Source: JBEKTY01 sp049515555 | Lineage (GTDB): Bacteria > Planctomycetota > Planctomycetia > Pirellulales > Thermoguttaceae | Reading direction: 5' to 3' | Assembly (NCBI GenBank): GCA_049515555.1 | Contig: JBEKTY010000033.1 | Location: 1 to 64,000, forward strand | Length of the DNA stretch: 64,000 nucleotides | Part shown: positions 42,464 to 51,256 of the stretch, one piece after another | How the letters are laid out: each line of letters starts with the position of its first letter | Numbering within the stretch: the first letter of the stretch is position 1 | Made by a program: the position numbers and the translations under genes | The notes under the pieces: generated by a model | Seen by the model: only the letters and a program-made list of their open reading frames with translations | Database searches by the model: none | Told to the model about the DNA's origin: nothing

Positions 42464-42520
42464 GGTTCGCCATGTAGGACCCTCCAGTCGTCGAAAAACT
42501 GGAAATCCTACCAGCGAACC
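42464..42520. other. Three-tier imperfect hairpin
   Basis: GGTTCGC/GCGAACC, GTAGGA/TCCTAC and TCCAGT/ACTGGA stack into one stem with small internal loops (CAT/CA and CCC/AA) and a 9-nt loop. It sits 63 bp after the oxidoreductase stop and just before the IS21-like end. It may be a terminator-like or transposon-associated structure. There is no T-run on either side. The rest of the 42402-42535 spacer shows no gene. Confidence 0.75.
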
Positions 42521-42535
42521 CCCTCTCTCTCAGGA

Positions 42536-42586
42536 TGGCTGGTTTTCAAGCGCCCATAGATGGCTGGTTTTCAGCACCCACTGACA
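42536..42586 (+). mobile_element. Solo end of an IS21-like element, left boundary of the island
   Basis: Two subterminal repeats, TGGCTGGTTTTCAAGCGCCC (42536) and TGGCTGGTTTTCAGCACCC (42561), are spaced 25 bp apart and followed by ACTGACA ending at 42586. The same layout, spacing and orientation occur at 51313-51364. Multiple terminal repeats and TG...CA ends are typical of IS21-family elements. No transposase remains here. Confidence 0.65.
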
Positions 42587-42611
42587 GATAGGCCCGTTAA
42601 GATAAAGGAGA

Positions 42612-45600
42612 TCAGTTGTAAGTCCTCGCCGGGCGGAAACCATTAAAAATGTCCCGGGACTCGGGAGCGTTCCAGCCACGGAAAGCCGAGCGGAGGTACC
42701 ACGGAGGATAGTTGAACCCGCCGCCTCGTAACACACGGCTGGTGGCGTCCGTGACAACTGAGTTATCCTCTCTATCCTCGGCGGCCTTGCCACCTTGCCC
42801 TGCCTTGTAGGAGCGATTGCTATCGTGGCACCATGCCCATACGTTCCCGTGCATGTCAAACAAACCGAAGTCGTTGGGCTTCAAACTCCCCACCGGCCAG
42901 CTTCTATCACCTGAGTTCTTCGTGTACCAACAATACTTGCCCAGCAACTCCTCAGATTGGCCGTAGTACCTGCTCGTCACCGCCCCCGCCCGACACGCAT
43001 ATTCCCATTCCGACTCTGTAGGCAGGCGATAGCCAGTCCGCTTCAAGTAGTCCGGGGCTGGCTTCATGCCTGCGTCGTACCTGCCGTCCTTATTCCGCTC
43101 GTAACACCACTCCTGTTGCGGCAATCCCTCTTGCTCGCTCAGCCAGTTACAATACTCGGCCGCCTCATACCAGCTCATGCCATGTACCGGGCAATCGCCA
43201 ACAGGAGCATACTGCCGAGTGTAGGAATGGTCCCTGCGGAAGCGAACGTACTGGTCCACTGTCACCGCCTTCGCAGCGATGGCAAACGTGTGCCCGATCC
43301 GCTCTCGGTGCAGGCTCTCGTCGTCACACCGCCACGGCTCGCTCGTCGGCGATCCCATAAGAAACTCCACCAGGCCGGGAATGACCACCATCGTCTGGCC
43401 TTCGCCCGTGACGTACCACTGTGGCCTCGCTTCGCCTTTCTTCTGGGCCAACTCCTGCCGGATGCTCTGGAAGCGCTGCTCCCTTCGCTGCTTGTTTTTC
43501 GCCCACTCCTGTTCCGTTTGTCTGAGCCACTGGTCCTGCTTCCATGTGCGAAGTACCCACTCTGCCGCTGCGTGCAGGCCGGGATCGGGGTCGTTGCGGT
43601 ACAACTGACGCAACCTCTGCATCAGCAACTCTCGCTCACCCGGTGCAAACGCTTGATCTCCGAACTCGCCCAGACTCAAGAGCAAGGCCCGGCGAATCGT
43701 CAGATCAGGCTCTTCTTCCAGTCGCCTTACAATGGCCCTGGGATCAGCGCCCATCGGGCCCAGGCGATGGATGAGATAGCTCCGCACGGTTGGATCGGGA
43801 CTGTGCTTTAGCAAGGGCCAGACCTTTTCGGGCCTGGCCATTCTGAGGAGGGCCACTGCCGCATTGGCCTGGCGTTTAGCCAAGTTCTCTTTGTCGTTCT
43901 CGGACACCACGGGCCGGTGCCATACGGAGGCCGATAGCCGTTGGCGTCCCTGGCCGATAGCGGCAACAGAAATTGCCATGGGCCGATAGCCCAGCGAAAT
44001 GAGCTTCCTACATCCTTCGAGGTGTCGCTCGGGTGAGAGTCCATGCAACTCCTGCGACTCGTACTTAGCACTCGTCCCCCAAACGGCAGTGTAGCGTGTC
44101 AGTTGGTCGACGACCATCCTTTCAATCGTACTATCGGACAACAGTGGCTCAATCAATGGCTCCCGCTGAAACCGAACGAACTGGCGGTGGTCTTCTACAA
44201 GCATTTCCCTCAGAATCTTCGTGCATTCTCTCAGGCAGTCGTCGGCCAGTGCCAATCGCCCTCTCGCTCGGAGGATCTGAGCGGCCATCGCATAGGCTTT
44301 GGCACACGAGAATCTCTGTGCAGATATAAATGCAGGGCCATCGGGTCTATCGCCGTGTGAGTCGATGACAACGCTGTGAATGCGATGCCGCTTCAGGTAT
44401 GCGCCAAGAAACAACACCTTTTCACTTGGCGTCCGCCAGTACTTATCCAGCGAAAGGCTCGACGACTGACCTGCCCACCGGATTATCTCTTTTCCGTCAC
44501 AGATTACACGTACTGAACCGGGGGTCACGTGGTACTCGATGACGGATGTCTTGCCATCTTTAAGTACGCTGCCGGTATGCGTCGTCAAGTTGCCGATTCT
44601 ATTTCCGTCAACGTTCTCGATTGCGCTTTTGTTCTCGAAATCAAGCGTCACTTGAAAACGTCGTCCTTGCGTGGAGAGACCGACAATAAAGGCATGCGGC
44701 TCCTTATCGGAGGGCAACTTCTCGGGCGTCACGGTCGCCCGGACTGTGTACTCGTCAGGCAACACGTATGGAATCTCGATACGGCAGCCAAGCCCGACTG
44801 GTGAGATAAGAGCCTCCGAGTCAACTTCCCAATGCCCAGTGGCATACTCTCGGTCAGGATCGACAAGGCGCAAGAGATCAAACGGAGCCTGGTCAGAGTA
44901 TTCTGGCAATCGGGCGAGGTTTCCAAGAATGGCCTTATCCTCGGCTTGCGTGTCTGCGAGATATTCCCATACCTTAGCCTCAAACCGTCCTACTGGCAAT
45001 TGCCTCAATCGCTCTATCGCCTTGTAGGCGCTCTCGTTTTCGCCTTTCAGAAGAAGAATCTTTGCTCGCAGACGCAATGCTGACAAGCATTGGCTGTCGG
45101 ATTCGCAGAGAAGCGATAGATCGGGCATTGCTTTGTCATCCCGTCCGAGAACAGCATTAGCGCTAGCCCGAGCAAGGCGAGCCTTTGGATCGTCTGGTTG
45201 CGATTTCAAGGCAACTTCCGCCTCAGCGGCTTGCTGCTCGCAACGCTCGGTCGTTGTCAACGTGGGGGAAGCATCACCAACGTGAATGTCCCGTAGCAAG
45301 CCGTGAAAAGTGACGTTTGCCTCAAACTCGGATTCCGTTTGGTTCCAAGAGCAGTCCCACGTTCCTCCTGCCTTGAGCCTGACGCCGCAAAGTCTATTCT
45401 GGCCGTCCAAGCCTTGGAACACTTGGAGCGCCCTTTGGAAGCGGAAACCGGCCTTCTCCAAAGCATCTTCCACGGATTTGCGATTGTCTTCGGTGGCTCC
45501 GACATACAGACGGGAATCTTCGTTGCCGACCATACGCTTGGCCCAGAGCCCGCAGTACCTCTCTGTGGGAGTGCCGTTGGCTTCCACCAGGTATCCGGCG

Positions 45601-48600
45601 ACATCGATGGCACAATATCCAGTTGTGCGAAGTTGGTCGTCCTGCTTTCGCATAGTGTCCGCAGACAACCCGTGAGCGAGTTGCCAGTCTAGCCCATCAC
45701 GGGTCCAGACACCGGCGACGAGAACCTCAGCCCTTTGCACTCGCCGCACCGCCCCGCTTGGGACCGTGGCGACAGCACAAGGACGGAAGCGAATGGGACG
45801 ATAGCCAGATTTCCGCAACCTCTCCGCCACCTCAACGAACTCTCCCAGGGCCATCGTCTGGCAGAAGGCGAAACGCTCGGCGACGATGCCCTCGGCCGAC
45901 TCGATTTTCTGCACCAAGGCCGCGTCGGGCTTCTGCCAGGCGGGGTTGAGTGGCGGGTCGGCCCAGGTCGGTTCGAGACGCTTGTCGATTTCCGCCAGCG
46001 GCAGTCTTGCCCCGCTTTCTCCGTGTCCTTTCAGCTTTGGGAAGAGCACGGCGAACTGCTTTTCGTTGGCGTCCAGAACAGGATCGGCCAGCTTACTCGC
46101 CTGGTCGGCAGCGTAATCGGCGAGCACATTCGTAGCGACTAATCGCTCCTTTTCCGCCCGAGTGGAATCTCGCAAAACCTTCGCCAACGGGCCTAACAGG
46201 CTGCCTCTAATGGGCCGAAATCCCTCGATCCAGATCCCAAGGACAAGAGGGTGCTCCGCCACAATCTGATCTACAAGTGGTCCGCTGGCCTTCTCCCACC
46301 GCTGGCTGTTGGGGTCAAAGGTTGCCAAGGCACATGCTGCCCGGAGGCGTTCGCTTTCTTTCCCTTGGGCCGGTCGCTCGACAACGGCCCACAATTTGTC
46401 CGTCAACGCATCCTTGTGAGGAGCCAGGGCGTCTCGAATCACGGGGACTTCCTGGGGCTTGGCGTCGAGAAGCCGCTCGTAAAGATAGTCCTTCTTGCCT
46501 GCATTCCCAGGCAACAGGGCAAGGCTGGCGTGGAGTTTCCGGGCTGAGGTCTTGGGAGCTTTCTCGTACTCTTCTTCGAGCATAGGATCGGTCCAGGTCC
46601 GATAATCTTCCATCTCGTCGATGACTCCCAGCACTTGGGCGATATCGGCATCAAGGAGTCGCTGCACCAGACTTGTGGCGTGGCTCGCTTTGGTGTGCTC
46701 GATGACCTGACTCCGAATCGTCAAGCCGGTCATAGCCAGGACGACGAGGGAAGCGGCAAGGGCGAGGCCACGCAGACCGTGATACCGCCCCGCCTTCCGC
46801 ATCATCCTTCGCTGTGGGTCAGTCCAGTTGTTCTTGTTGACCAGCAGCCGGACGTTGAGAAACTCCCACCAAGCGGGCAGTTGCCGATTCTCTGCCTTGG
46901 CGTTCCACAATGCCGACCTTTCCGCCAACCGCAGTTCGGCCCGGCCACGCCGGGTTTCCTTCTGCTTGCGTGTCAGCCAGTCCCGCAGGGACGGAACCAG
47001 ATAGTCATGGGTCAGTTGATAATACTTGCCTTCAGCGGCAGCCTGCCGCCCGTCTTCGGAATCCAGCCCTTTGGGATCGGTGGGCGTTACCAACCGAAGC
47101 TCGCCATCCAAGATTCGCAACAAGTCCACAAAGTCCTTCGGACACCCGGCGTAGCCCGAGCTTTCCAACAACTCTTGGTGTGACCGCATTTGGCCCCTGA
47201 TCTCCATACCGGGTTCGGGCAAAAGGGTCTTGAGGAGCAATCTGGCCGCTTTCTGGTGGAGCCGATGTTCGGGCGGAGCCGTGGCCGCACTGAAGGTTTC
47301 TTCAAGAAATGTGACGCCGACACCTTCCGTGCCGCCCACTGCTTTCAGCGTGCTAGGTGTCCACGGCTTGCCCTTCATCATCTCCGAAAACAATGCCAGC
47401 CGGACGCACACGACCTTTCCCTCCTCGGCCAGCCCGGTGGCGGCCTGTTCCAGGAAAACCGTCTGCTCCTTGCCAGTCTCGGCACGCTTCTCTGGGAGCT
47501 TGCCAAAGGCCCTGCCAAACGCTGCAAGGACTCTCTTTGCATGATCGATGTCGAAGAGATCAACCGCAATGGAGTTCTGTCCCTCTACAAGTTCGACTTC
47601 CAATTCCTGCATGAACCGAGTCACCGCCATCCAAAAATCATCCCGCACCATGACGATGCACTGGACCCGCTCCCCATCACATTGCCGAACGGCCTCAACC
47701 AATTGGGATTGCCCTTGATCTCGTTGGGCATGAAGCCATTGTTCGAACTGGTCGAGGACGATTAGAACCTTCTTACCCGCAGGAATCCCTCGTCCACGGC
47801 GAAGAGCGGCGATGCTGTCTTTAAGGCCGAGATTTCCATGCAAACCTGGACACTGCTTTCGTAATCCCCGGAGTAGACGGGCCTCGGTGTTATCAGCAGT
47901 GGCCTCGATGAAGACGAGAACGACGTGTGCAGCCAAGCGGGGCAACAACCCTGCCTTCACCAGCGACGACTTGCCGCAACCCGATGGCCCGTAGATCAAG
48001 CCCACTCGAAAAGTCTTGTCTGAGTTCGTCTCCTCGACCCGATATTTCCAGAAACGGATGCTCTCCGGCAGTCCGTCTCGGTCCCGAGGGCCAGGAAGAA
48101 GTTCCAGGAAGAAATCAGCGTCCTGGGCATCGAAAGATCGTAACCCCTTGGGGACGATCTTGAGGGGCTTGCCTGAATCCAATCCAGCGGGCGAGGGTGT
48201 CACCGCTGCGGGAGCAACCAGTTGTACCTCCACTTTCCCAGCGTCAACCGGCTGCCCCACTTCGGCTGTCTGGGCAAGGAAGTGCCGCAGGTCTTTCGCC
48301 ATGTCAATAGCGGTGGTGTAACGGTCCCTGGCCCGTTTGGACAGGGCCTTCAGACATATCCTTTCCAACTCGTTGGGAATTGAATCGTCCAGTTGCCGTG
48401 GCGGGCGTGCTTCTAGGCTTCGGATGAGTTCGATGGTTTCCTCCCGGTTGGCACCCGAGAATGGCCGAGTCGCTGTGAGCAACTCGTAGAAGACCACCCC
48501 CAGGCTGAAGATGTCTGCCCGGCCATCCACCAGATGCCCCTCACCACGGGCCTGCTCGGGACTCATGTACGCTGGCGTGCCGCCTCCCCCAGAACCCTCG

Positions 48601-49235
48601 CCGAAGTCTTCTTCCTTCAGTGCCAACCCGAAATCGGCCACATAGGGTTTACCACTCGAATCAAGGAGGATATTGGAGGGCTTGATGTCCCGATGCACCA
48701 CCCTGTGCAGATGGGCGTGGTGCAAGGCTTCGGCAATGGTCGCCACGAGTTCTGCCGCTTGGCAGTGCGATAGGGGATTGTTCTTGATCCTTACTGCCAG
48801 GTTGGTTCCCTCGATGAACTTGGAAACCACGTAGCACAGCCCATCCTCAGTTCGACCCACGTCGTGAACGGGGACGATGTTCGCATGGTCGAGGCAGGCT
48901 ACAACCTGGGCTTCCTTCAGATAGAGTTCTATGTCTTCCGGGCTATTCACCAAGTGGCGGTGTGGCACCTTGATGGCAACGGGCCGCTTCAATTCGTCGT
49001 CGTAGCCTTGGTAGACCGTGCCGAACGCCCCTTTGCCCAAGACCCGTTCGTTGCGGTATCTGCCAATGCGGTCGGGATGGCCGCCTGCATCCTGCTGGGC
49101 CGCTTCGGGGTGCTGGCGGGTGGTATCGCCGCCGGTTTGCGAGGACTCCGGTTCACTGGCCTGCCACTGGGCCGTCTCCGGCAGATTTGTGGACGGTGGT
49201 TGCAGCGGATCGGTGCGGTCGTTGGGATCAGCCAT
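42612..49235 (-). CDS. Giant Ser/Thr protein kinase-STAND NTPase-FGE-sulfatase-like fusion protein
   Basis: A 2,207-aa protein. The Hanks-type kinase domain (about 58-320) has GKGAFGTVY, K89 in VAIKVP, D183 in HRDIKPSN and ADFGLAL. A STAND-type NTPase follows (about 395-700), with Walker A GPSGCGKSSL (K422) and Walker B VLIVLDQFEQWL. A membrane helix (LRGLALAASLVVLAMTG) is at about 820-840. Then come a long region with YRPIRFRPCAVA-type repeats, TPR-like helices, a LamG-like beta region and HEAT-like repeats. A C-terminal formylglycine-generating-enzyme/C-type-lectin domain (about 1940-2207) has FLMGSP, YRLPTESEWEYACRAG, DMHGNVWAW and a terminal LRGGGF...GFRPAR block. It may sense a cue and signal by phosphorylation. 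Conflict or defence roles are inferred from domain families only. Confidence 0.85.
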   Translation of the reverse strand: MADPNDRTDPLQPPSTNLPETAQWQASEPESSQTGGDTTRQHPEAAQQDAGGHPDRIGRYRNERVLGKGAFGTVYQGYDDELKRPVAIKVPHRHLVNSPEDIELYLKEAQVVACLDHANIVPVHDVGRTEDGLCYVVSKFIEGTNLAVRIKNNPLSHCQAAELVATIAEALHHAHLHRVVHRDIKPSNILLDSSGKPYVADFGLALKEEDFGEGSGGGGTPAYMSPEQARGEGHLVDGRADIFSLGVVFYELLTATRPFSGANREETIELIRSLEARPPRQLDDSIPNELERICLKALSKRARDRYTTAIDMAKDLRHFLAQTAEVGQPVDAGKVEVQLVAPAAVTPSPAGLDSGKPLKIVPKGLRSFDAQDADFFLELLPGPRDRDGLPESIRFWKYRVEETNSDKTFRVGLIYGPSGCGKSSLVKAGLLPRLAAHVVLVFIEATADNTEARLLRGLRKQCPGLHGNLGLKDSIAALRRGRGIPAGKKVLIVLDQFEQWLHAQRDQGQSQLVEAVRQCDGERVQCIVMVRDDFWMAVTRFMQELEVELVEGQNSIAVDLFDIDHAKRVLAAFGRAFGKLPEKRAETGKEQTVFLEQAATGLAEEGKVVCVRLALFSEMMKGKPWTPSTLKAVGGTEGVGVTFLEETFSAATAPPEHRLHQKAARLLLKTLLPEPGMEIRGQMRSHQELLESSGYAGCPKDFVDLLRILDGELRLVTPTDPKGLDSEDGRQAAAEGKYYQLTHDYLVPSLRDWLTRKQKETRRGRAELRLAERSALWNAKAENRQLPAWWEFLNVRLLVNKNNWTDPQRRMMRKAGRYHGLRGLALAASLVVLAMTGLTIRSQVIEHTKASHATSLVQRLLDADIAQVLGVIDEMEDYRTWTDPMLEEEYEKAPKTSARKLHASLALLPGNAGKKDYLYERLLDAKPQEVPVIRDALAPHKDALTDKLWAVVERPAQGKESERLRAACALATFDPNSQRWEKASGPLVDQIVAEHPLVLGIWIEGFRPIRGSLLGPLAKVLRDSTRAEKERLVATNVLADYAADQASKLADPVLDANEKQFAVLFPKLKGHGESGARLPLAEIDKRLEPTWADPPLNPAWQKPDAALVQKIESAEGIVAERFAFCQTMALGEFVEVAERLRKSGYRPIRFRPCAVATVPSGAVRRVQRAEVLVAGVWTRDGLDWQLAHGLSADTMRKQDDQLRTTGYCAIDVAGYLVEANGTPTERYCGLWAKRMVGNEDSRLYVGATEDNRKSVEDALEKAGFRFQRALQVFQGLDGQNRLCGVRLKAGGTWDCSWNQTESEFEANVTFHGLLRDIHVGDASPTLTTTERCEQQAAEAEVALKSQPDDPKARLARASANAVLGRDDKAMPDLSLLCESDSQCLSALRLRAKILLLKGENESAYKAIERLRQLPVGRFEAKVWEYLADTQAEDKAILGNLARLPEYSDQAPFDLLRLVDPDREYATGHWEVDSEALISPVGLGCRIEIPYVLPDEYTVRATVTPEKLPSDKEPHAFIVGLSTQGRRFQVTLDFENKSAIENVDGNRIGNLTTHTGSVLKDGKTSVIEYHVTPGSVRVICDGKEIIRWAGQSSSLSLDKYWRTPSEKVLFLGAYLKRHRIHSVVIDSHGDRPDGPAFISAQRFSCAKAYAMAAQILRARGRLALADDCLRECTKILREMLVEDHRQFVRFQREPLIEPLLSDSTIERMVVDQLTRYTAVWGTSAKYESQELHGLSPERHLEGCRKLISLGYRPMAISVAAIGQGRQRLSASVWHRPVVSENDKENLAKRQANAAVALLRMARPEKVWPLLKHSPDPTVRSYLIHRLGPMGADPRAIVRRLEEEPDLTIRRALLLSLGEFGDQAFAPGERELLMQRLRQLYRNDPDPGLHAAAEWVLRTWKQDQWLRQTEQEWAKNKQRREQRFQSIRQELAQKKGEARPQWYVTGEGQTMVVIPGLVEFLMGSPTSEPWRCDDESLHRERIGHTFAIAAKAVTVDQYVRFRRDHSYTRQYAPVGDCPVHGMSWYEAAEYCNWLSEQEGLPQQEWCYERNKDGRYDAGMKPAPDYLKRTGYRLPTESEWEYACRAGAVTSRYYGQSEELLGKYCWYTKNSGDRSWPVGSLKPNDFGLFDMHGNVWAWCHDSNRSYKAGQGGKAAEDREDNSVVTDATSRVLRGGGFNYPPWYLRSAFRGWNAPESRDIFNGFRPARTYN

Positions 49236-49517
49236 AGAGCCACCAACTCTTGAAAAGGAGAGCTACACCCATCCGAGATAGGCCGATTATAGCACTCCCG
49301 TTGAAAAGGGACAAGAAGGGGGGGAGGTCGGCAGCGGGTCAAGCGTGGTCAGGGGAGTCCCATGTCGGCCGAGTGTCTGTCTTAGCCTGTTTCCACGGCC
49401 AACCCGTGAAACTCGCTCCACCCTCTTCAACTTCGCAACCTGCCCGAGGGTGGCCCATGTCTTTGACGCTGTACCGCTACCGCACGGAAACCTGGGCAGG
49501 ACCGAAGTAGGTCGACA
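49236..49517. other. Spacer between kinase-STAND gene and zinc-ribbon gene
   Basis: About 280 bp. It contains the promoter of the kinase-STAND gene at 49286-49314. The rest has no supported gene or terminator. Confidence 0.5.
49286..49314 (-). promoter_or_regulatory. Promoter of the kinase-STAND gene
   Basis: On the minus strand TTGTCC and a perfect TATAAT are separated by 17 bp, with an extended -10 (TGC). It gives a leader of about 43 nt to the ATG at 49235. Confidence 0.65.
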
Positions 49518-50039
49518 TTATCCCCACACGACCGTCTCGGGATCGACGATGTGGCCGCAGTTGGGGCATGTGGGCTGGGACATCGAAACCTTCCCGTCCT
49601 CGCACCAGGGGCACATGTCTGTGTCCAGGAGCATCTTGACATCCTTCCCAAGGGTCGCACCGCAATGGGCACAACTGAGATTCTGGAACTTGAAGTCCCA
49701 AACATCCCAGCATTTCGGGCAGCGGTCATGCGGCACCACCTGCATTTCCCCATCGACAATGTACCGCTGGGGCGTGGAATCGCTCCAGGTTTGATACGGC
49801 TTCTCACTCCCGAAGCCCGACATGCCCGTTTGTAGCAAGGGCAAAAATCGCTCTTTCTCCCGGTCGAACACGTCGACGTTCAGAACCAGGCTAACGGCAT
49901 ATCGGTCACCGATGGTCTTGTTCAATTTCGTGAGCAACCTGCGGAGCCCATCGGTGGGGGCCGCTCCCAGCAGAATGCCCACGGCCTCAGCGATCTCACC
50001 CACGATGGGATCGGCGGCCTCAAAAGTCTGCTTGTTCAT
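49518..50039 (-). CDS. Double zinc-ribbon protein of unknown function
   Basis: A 173-aa protein. The N-terminal half (MNKQTFEAADPIVGEIAEAV onwards) is mixed helix and strand with no recognised family. The C-terminal half carries four CxxC knuckles: CPKC, CAHC, CPWC and CPNC. Two four-cysteine zinc ribbons are therefore likely, as in proteins that bind nucleic acids or other proteins. ATG 50039 has an AAAGG site; the open frame upstream to 50303 has no support. It lies upstream of the kinase-STAND gene in the same direction, inside the IS-bounded island, so it may be part of the same cargo. Confidence 0.72.
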   Translation of the reverse strand: MNKQTFEAADPIVGEIAEAVGILLGAAPTDGLRRLLTKLNKTIGDRYAVSLVLNVDVFDREKERFLPLLQTGMSGFGSEKPYQTWSDSTPQRYIVDGEMQVVPHDRCPKCWDVWDFKFQNLSCAHCGATLGKDVKMLLDTDMCPWCEDGKVSMSQPTCPNCGHIVDPETVVWG

Positions 50040-50072
50040 ACGGCAGCCCTTTCTGGTTGGGGGTGTCGGTAA

Positions 50073-50101
50073 ATTGTAGCCGGGAATGTGGCAATAGTCA
50101 G
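50073..50101 (-). promoter_or_regulatory. Candidate promoter of the zinc-ribbon gene
   Basis: CTGACT and TACAAT are 17 bp apart on the minus strand, about 27 nt upstream of the ATG at 50039 after the expected start point. Confidence 0.45.
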
Positions 50102-50255
50102 TATCTACCCAGGCGTAACCGCTACCTATCGTTCCCGGCGTGGAGCAGTGTTGTTCAAGCGGTGGTGCCGCAAGTGCAATGAACGGCGGTCCGCCGAGGT
50201 GGAGTCGCTGATAGCCGAAGTGGCACGGCTGGACGAGCGTAATCGAGCGGCATAG
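50088..50255 (+). CDS. Possible small protein with a CxxC motif
   Basis: An open frame of 55 codons from GTG 50088, ending at TAG 50253. The C-terminal half reads FKRWCRKCNERRSAEVESLI then AEVARLDERNRAA, a basic CxxC segment followed by an amphipathic helix, which looks protein-like. It overlaps the leftward promoter of the zinc-ribbon gene, and the start codon and ribosome site are weak. It could be the tail of a larger lost gene. Confidence 0.35.
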   Translation: MAIVSIYPGVTATYRSRRGAVLFKRWCRKCNERRSAEVESLIAEVARLDERNRAA

Positions 50256-50284
50256 TCCGACTAATGTCCTCTTGGAGACGACCA

Positions 50285-50617
50285 ATGATGAAACGGGCTT
50301 CAACGTTCTGGCTGGCGATGCTGGCGGTTATCGGAATCATGGCCCTCTGCTCTTTCGGCGCACCACCTGCCGAAGAGCGTGCCGCAAAGGCCACCTTCCT
50401 GGAACGGCTGAAGCTGGGGCAGCCGATAACCATCACAGAAAAAGATGGCCGCTACGAAATCGGCATGTTCTCCAAGGACATGCGCCCGCTGGCCCACAAC
50501 ATCGTCGAGATCGGCCCGGACTACCTCGTCGTGCGTGACATCGTGGGTGTGACGGACACCGTGATTCCCGTCTACTCGATCAAGGCTGTCCGGATTCTTC
50601 GGCTTGGCGGCAAGTAG
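50285..50617 (+). CDS. Small exported protein of unknown function
   Basis: A 110-aa protein with a signal peptide (MMKRASTFWLAMLAVIGIMA then LCSFGAPPAEE). The mature part (LKLGQPITITEKDGRYEIGM, VGVTDTVIPVYSIKAVRILR) is beta-rich and resembles a small SH3/OB-like or Sm-like barrel. No family was recognised. ATG 50285 has GGAG 7 nt upstream. It lies in a rightward run of small genes in the island, divergent from the kinase-STAND and zinc-ribbon genes. Confidence 0.62.
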   Translation: MMKRASTFWLAMLAVIGIMALCSFGAPPAEERAAKATFLERLKLGQPITITEKDGRYEIGMFSKDMRPLAHNIVEIGPDYLVVRDIVGVTDTVIPVYSIKAVRILRLGGK

Positions 50618-50653
50618 GCGACTGATGTCCTATTGGTGACAAGGAGCGAAACA

Positions 50654-51013
50654 ATGCCACGTCTGAAATCCAAGCAATTGCTGAAAGCCAAGGAGCGATT
50701 CAGGGCGGCTGTCACGACCTACATCGTGAGTCTGGGTACTCGGCCTGGTATGTTCTACGACTACGAGCTTGACACGCCTGCCGGGCTGTTGCACGTCAGC
50801 GTCTACGATGACTGGGTTGCCACACGATTCGACGACCCGGCCCGTGGAACGGAATTCACGAAGACCTGCGGGCGTTCAAGCAACCGCTACTCTGGTAAAT
50901 GGAACTTCCATTTCGGCGACGGTACGGCGGAATCGCTCGCTCCCGGAACGGTCCTTCCCCAACTTGATTACTTCCTGGATTGCCTGTTGCACTGGGAGGC
51001 CGTCGCCGCTTGA
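50654..51013 (+). CDS. Small unknown protein (119 aa)
   Basis: A 119-aa cytoplasmic protein, no family recognised. The N-terminus is basic and helical (MPRLKSKQLLKAKERFRAAV). A beta region (GMFYDYELDTPAGLLHVSVY) and FDDP follow, then a Trp-containing segment (SGKWNFHFGDG) and a final helix with DYFLDCLLHWEAVAA. ATG 50654 has AAGGAG 7 nt upstream. The gap to the previous gene is 36 nt, so they are probably co-transcribed. Confidence 0.62.
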   Translation: MPRLKSKQLLKAKERFRAAVTTYIVSLGTRPGMFYDYELDTPAGLLHVSVYDDWVATRFDDPARGTEFTKTCGRSSNRYSGKWNFHFGDGTAESLAPGTVLPQLDYFLDCLLHWEAVAA

Positions 51014-51019
51014 AGACTG

Positions 51020-51256
51020 ATGTCCCAGCTACGCAACCCAAGCGACAAAACCAATACATACGTTCCGCTGCGCCTACGGCCCCGACGGCTCCTCGACCGC
51101 TTCCTGCACCACGCCGAGATCATCACGATCACAGGCCGCAGTTACCGGCTCCGCAACCAAGGCGGTCAAGCGGAGGAACCCAAAGGCAACGGCCAGGCAT
51201 CCAAGGAAGGGAAGCGGTCCCGGCGGGAGCCAGCGGAGCCCCCGGCTGCGGAGTAG
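51020..51256 (+). pseudogene. Fragment of an IS21-type IstB ATPase (C-terminus)
   Basis: A 78-codon frame whose part RPRRLLDRFLHHAEIITITG followed by RSYRLR matches the C-terminal end of IstB-like helper ATPases. The Walker motifs and the rest of IstB are absent. The frame ends 108 bp before the IS21-like right terminus, which is where istB stops in intact elements. A GACTGATGTCC motif overlaps its first codons. It is most likely a truncated transposition gene. Confidence 0.6.

Noticed and set aside
42464..42520. An integron attC site
   Set aside because: The outer arms do not carry the GTTRRRY/RYYYAAC core sites, and no integron integrase is nearby.
42612..51013. A diversity-generating retroelement
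   Set aside because: The target-like C-terminus is present, but no reverse transcriptase, template repeat or accessory gene lies in this window.
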